Part shown: positions 5,869 to 7,368 of the stretch, piece by piece
Numbering within the stretch: the stretch's first letter is position 1
How the letters are laid out: every line of letters begins with the position of its first letter
Assembly (NCBI GenBank): GCA_019239585.1
Contig: JAFAZU010000427.1
Location: 1 to 7,368, forward strand
Direction of reading: 5' to 3'
Length of the DNA: 7,368 nt
From: Acidobacteriaceae bacterium
Lineage (GTDB): Bacteria; Acidobacteriota; Terriglobia; Bryobacterales; Bryobacteraceae
Made by a program: the position numbers and the translations under genes
The notes under the pieces: generated by a model
Databases searched by the model: none
What the model saw: only the letters and a program-made list of their open reading frames with translations
Told to the model about the DNA's origin: nothing

Positions 5869-6726
5869 ATGCCGATCCGCTTCCTTCTTCTAACAATCTT
5901 ATCTGCCGCGACTCTCCTCCGAGCCCAGCCACGTATTTTAGATGCTTGGCCTGGTGCCACTCCCGTGCTGGATGGCATTCTTTCTCCCGGTGAATGGGAC
6001 GACGCTACGCGATTTACCGGCGTCATCCATTGGACTCACACCTTCACGCCCACTACCGACCCGCGCGATCTCGCGTTGACGGCTTACGTCAAGTGCGACC
6101 CCAAGCGCCTCTACTTCGCTTTCGACGTGACCGATGACATCCTGTACGGTATTGACACGCCCCGTTGGTTGCCGCCCGAAAACCCGAAGGCTCACGAGTT
6201 GACCCGCGAAGGCTATCCCTGGTTCGGCGACGAGATGGAGTTGCTGATCAACGCCGCCAATAAGTGGACCGGGCACGAAGGCGCAGCCGGTAACGGCGCT
6301 TCCTGGCAGATGGTTTGCAATCTCACGAAATCACGCCTTGGAGGTGTGGGTCAAGGCGGACTGCTTGAGGGGGAGCCGCGAAGCGATCCGAAAGCCTGGA
6401 ACACCTATCGGCGCTGGATCGAAAGCGGCGCGCAGCAAGCCGTCGTACGCCGTAAGCCGTCCGGTCACGGCTATGTCATCGAGTGGGCCGTTAGCTTCAC
6501 CCCATGCCTTGAAGTAGAACCCGGCCGCTATTATTCATTCGCCATGGGCGACCGAGATATGGGAATCAACATCGCTTTGGGTGACGTGGACACCCCCGAA
6601 AAAGGCGCAGGCAACTTCGCCCACTTTCACCACGAAGAATGGCTGACTGGCGATCCCAAGCGCCGGACGGAGCTGCGCGAATGGGGAATCCTTCGCCTCC
6701 ATGCCTCGCAACGCGTTCATAAATAG
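5869..6726 (+). CDS. Secreted CBM9-like carbohydrate-binding protein
   Basis: This 285-residue protein has a Sec signal peptide (PIRFLLLTILSAATLLRA, cleavage probably after Ala19), so it should be exported. The mature part begins with the CBM9/DOMON-type opening ATPVLDGILSPGEWDDATRF (30-49), where VLDG and GEW are the hallmarks, then YVKCDPKRLYFAFDVTDD, a DEMELLINA strand and a C-terminal EWGILRL. It covers one binding domain with no catalytic domain, so it probably binds sugars or cell-surface glycans. The ATG at 5869 is chosen because it is the one directly before the signal peptide; the longer frame from 5752 overlaps the DUF427 gene. The Shine-Dalgarno match is poor. It precedes the next secreted protein by 23 bases and probably shares its mRNA. 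The fold is fairly sure; the ligand is unknown. Confidence 0.83.
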   Translation: MPIRFLLLTILSAATLLRAQPRILDAWPGATPVLDGILSPGEWDDATRFTGVIHWTHTFTPTTDPRDLALTAYVKCDPKRLYFAFDVTDDILYGIDTPRWLPPENPKAHELTREGYPWFGDEMELLINAANKWTGHEGAAGNGASWQMVCNLTKSRLGGVGQGGLLEGEPRSDPKAWNTYRRWIESGAQQAVVRRKPSGHGYVIEWAVSFTPCLEVEPGRYYSFAMGDRDMGINIALGDVDTPEKGAGNFAHFHHEEWLTGDPKRRTELREWGILRLHASQRVHK

Positions 6727-6749
6727 GGTTCCGCGATACGCTAACGACT

Positions 6750-7368
6750 ATGCACCGAACACCCGTTCTTACTGCCGCGCTCGTTCTCGCTGCTTCGCTT
6801 GGAGTGACCGCTCCGGCAGATTATCCCAGCGCTGAGATTACAAACGGTCTGGTTCGGGCCAAAATTTATTTGCCCGAAGCGCAGCGGGGATTTTATCAGG
6901 GCACGCGTTTTGATTGGTCTGGAGTGATCTACAGCCTGCAGGCGAACGGGCACGACTACTATGGACCCTGGTTTGACCAGACGGACCCCTCCGTTCATGA
7001 TTTCGTTTACCGGGACGCCGCCATTGTCGCCGGTCCGTGCAGCGCCATCACAGGTCCGGTGGATGAGTTCGCTCCACTAGGTTACGAAGACGCCAAAGCT
7101 GGCGGCACTTTCGTCAAAATCGGCATTGGCGCCCTGCGAAAGACGGACGATGGCAAGTACGACAACTATCATCTATATGAATTCGCCGATGCAGGTAAAT
7201 GGACAATTCAGAAAGGCCGTAACAACTTAGAGTTGACGCAGCGCCTTCAAGATGCCGGGTCGGGATACGCGTACGTGTATCAGAAAAACATGCAGTTGAC
7301 GGAGGGCAAAACCGAAATGATCCTCACCCACCACCTGAAGAATACAGGAAAGCGGGCCATCCAAACAG
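6750..7368 (+). CDS. Secreted protein resembling galactose-mutarotase-fold (aldose-epimerase-like) enzymes, cut at the window edge
   Basis: The first 206 residues are visible and the frame is open to the right edge. The N-terminus is a signal peptide (TPVLTAALVLAASLGVTAPA) with an Ala-Pro-Ala cleavage site after residue 23. The mature part opens with EITNGLVRAKIYLPEAQRGFYQGTRFDWSG-type sequence and a YYGPWFDQ motif, then a D-GP--EF-PLGYEDAKAGGTFVKIGIGALRK stretch. This N-terminal pattern and its beta-rich character resemble aldose-1-epimerase-like proteins of the galactose-mutarotase fold common in Acidobacteriota and Bacteroidota. This is a recognition from memory, and the catalytic His/Glu residues of a true epimerase cannot be checked in the visible part. 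It follows the CBM9-like gene by 23 bases with no clear ribosome-binding site, suggesting one transcript and a joint role in extracellular carbohydrate handling. Confidence 0.78.
   Translation, partial: MHRTPVLTAALVLAASLGVTAPADYPSAEITNGLVRAKIYLPEAQRGFYQGTRFDWSGVIYSLQANGHDYYGPWFDQTDPSVHDFVYRDAAIVAGPCSAITGPVDEFAPLGYEDAKAGGTFVKIGIGALRKTDDGKYDNYHLYEFADAGKWTIQKGRNNLELTQRLQDAGSGYAYVYQKNMQLTEGKTEMILTHHLKNTGKRAIQT

Noticed and set aside
5831..5932. Longer DUF427 start at 5932
   Set aside because: It would overlap the signal-peptide part of the divergent gene and adds sequence outside the domain.

Overview
The window reads as a chromosomal segment of a soil-type Acidobacteriota, perhaps of the Solibacter/Bryobacter group. 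This is an inference from base composition (moderately GC-rich), a PadR-led ABC operon, a membrane protein with an EWQ-EL / CLGAF-DA-WLRRN motif and a C-terminal zinc ribbon, and a transaldolase-like protein opening with a KSPLHEM..TTPT-type N-terminus. I recall these as common in that phylum, but no search was run. No rRNA, tRNA, CRISPR array, intact insertion sequence or phage gene was found.

Region 1 (1-1886, minus strand) is a tightly packed operon: a PadR-type repressor, a membrane protein with a putative zinc ribbon, and an ABC-transporter ATPase that runs off the left edge. The genes overlap by 4 and 7 bases, so translation is probably coupled. The padR promoter is unusually readable: a perfect TATAAT box six bases before the ATG (a leaderless mRNA), a 17-base spacer, and an ATGT-N8-ACAT palindrome of the PadR operator type inside the spacer. 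The simplest model is a self-repressing operon for an exporter or resistance transporter, with the permease probably lying beyond position 1.

Region 2 (1963-2361, plus) is hslR, encoding the S4-domain ribosome-rescue protein Hsp15, divergent from padR.

Region 3 (2454-4393) holds a short-chain dehydrogenase (minus) and a transaldolase-family enzyme (plus), divergent and 70 bases apart. They may both serve sugar or sugar-phosphate metabolism. The transaldolase appears to start at TTG, and a long hairpin covers its stop codon.

Region 4 (4372-4767) is a gene-poor, more AT-rich stretch with a perfect 7-bp hairpin and a 10-base direct repeat placed 33 bases apart. These lie just upstream of a possible promoter for the next gene.

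Region 5 (4768-5830) has a conserved-looking cytoplasmic protein of unknown function (plus) converging on a DUF427 protein (minus). A nested hairpin between them could terminate transcription.

Region 6 (5869-7368, plus) encodes two secreted proteins 23 bases apart: a stand-alone CBM9-like carbohydrate-binding protein and a protein, cut by the right edge, that resembles galactose-mutarotase-fold enzymes. They suggest handling of extracellular carbohydrate.

I did not find a clearly new multi-gene system. The most informative features are the PadR promoter/operator and its operon, and the regulatory-looking repeats upstream of 4768.
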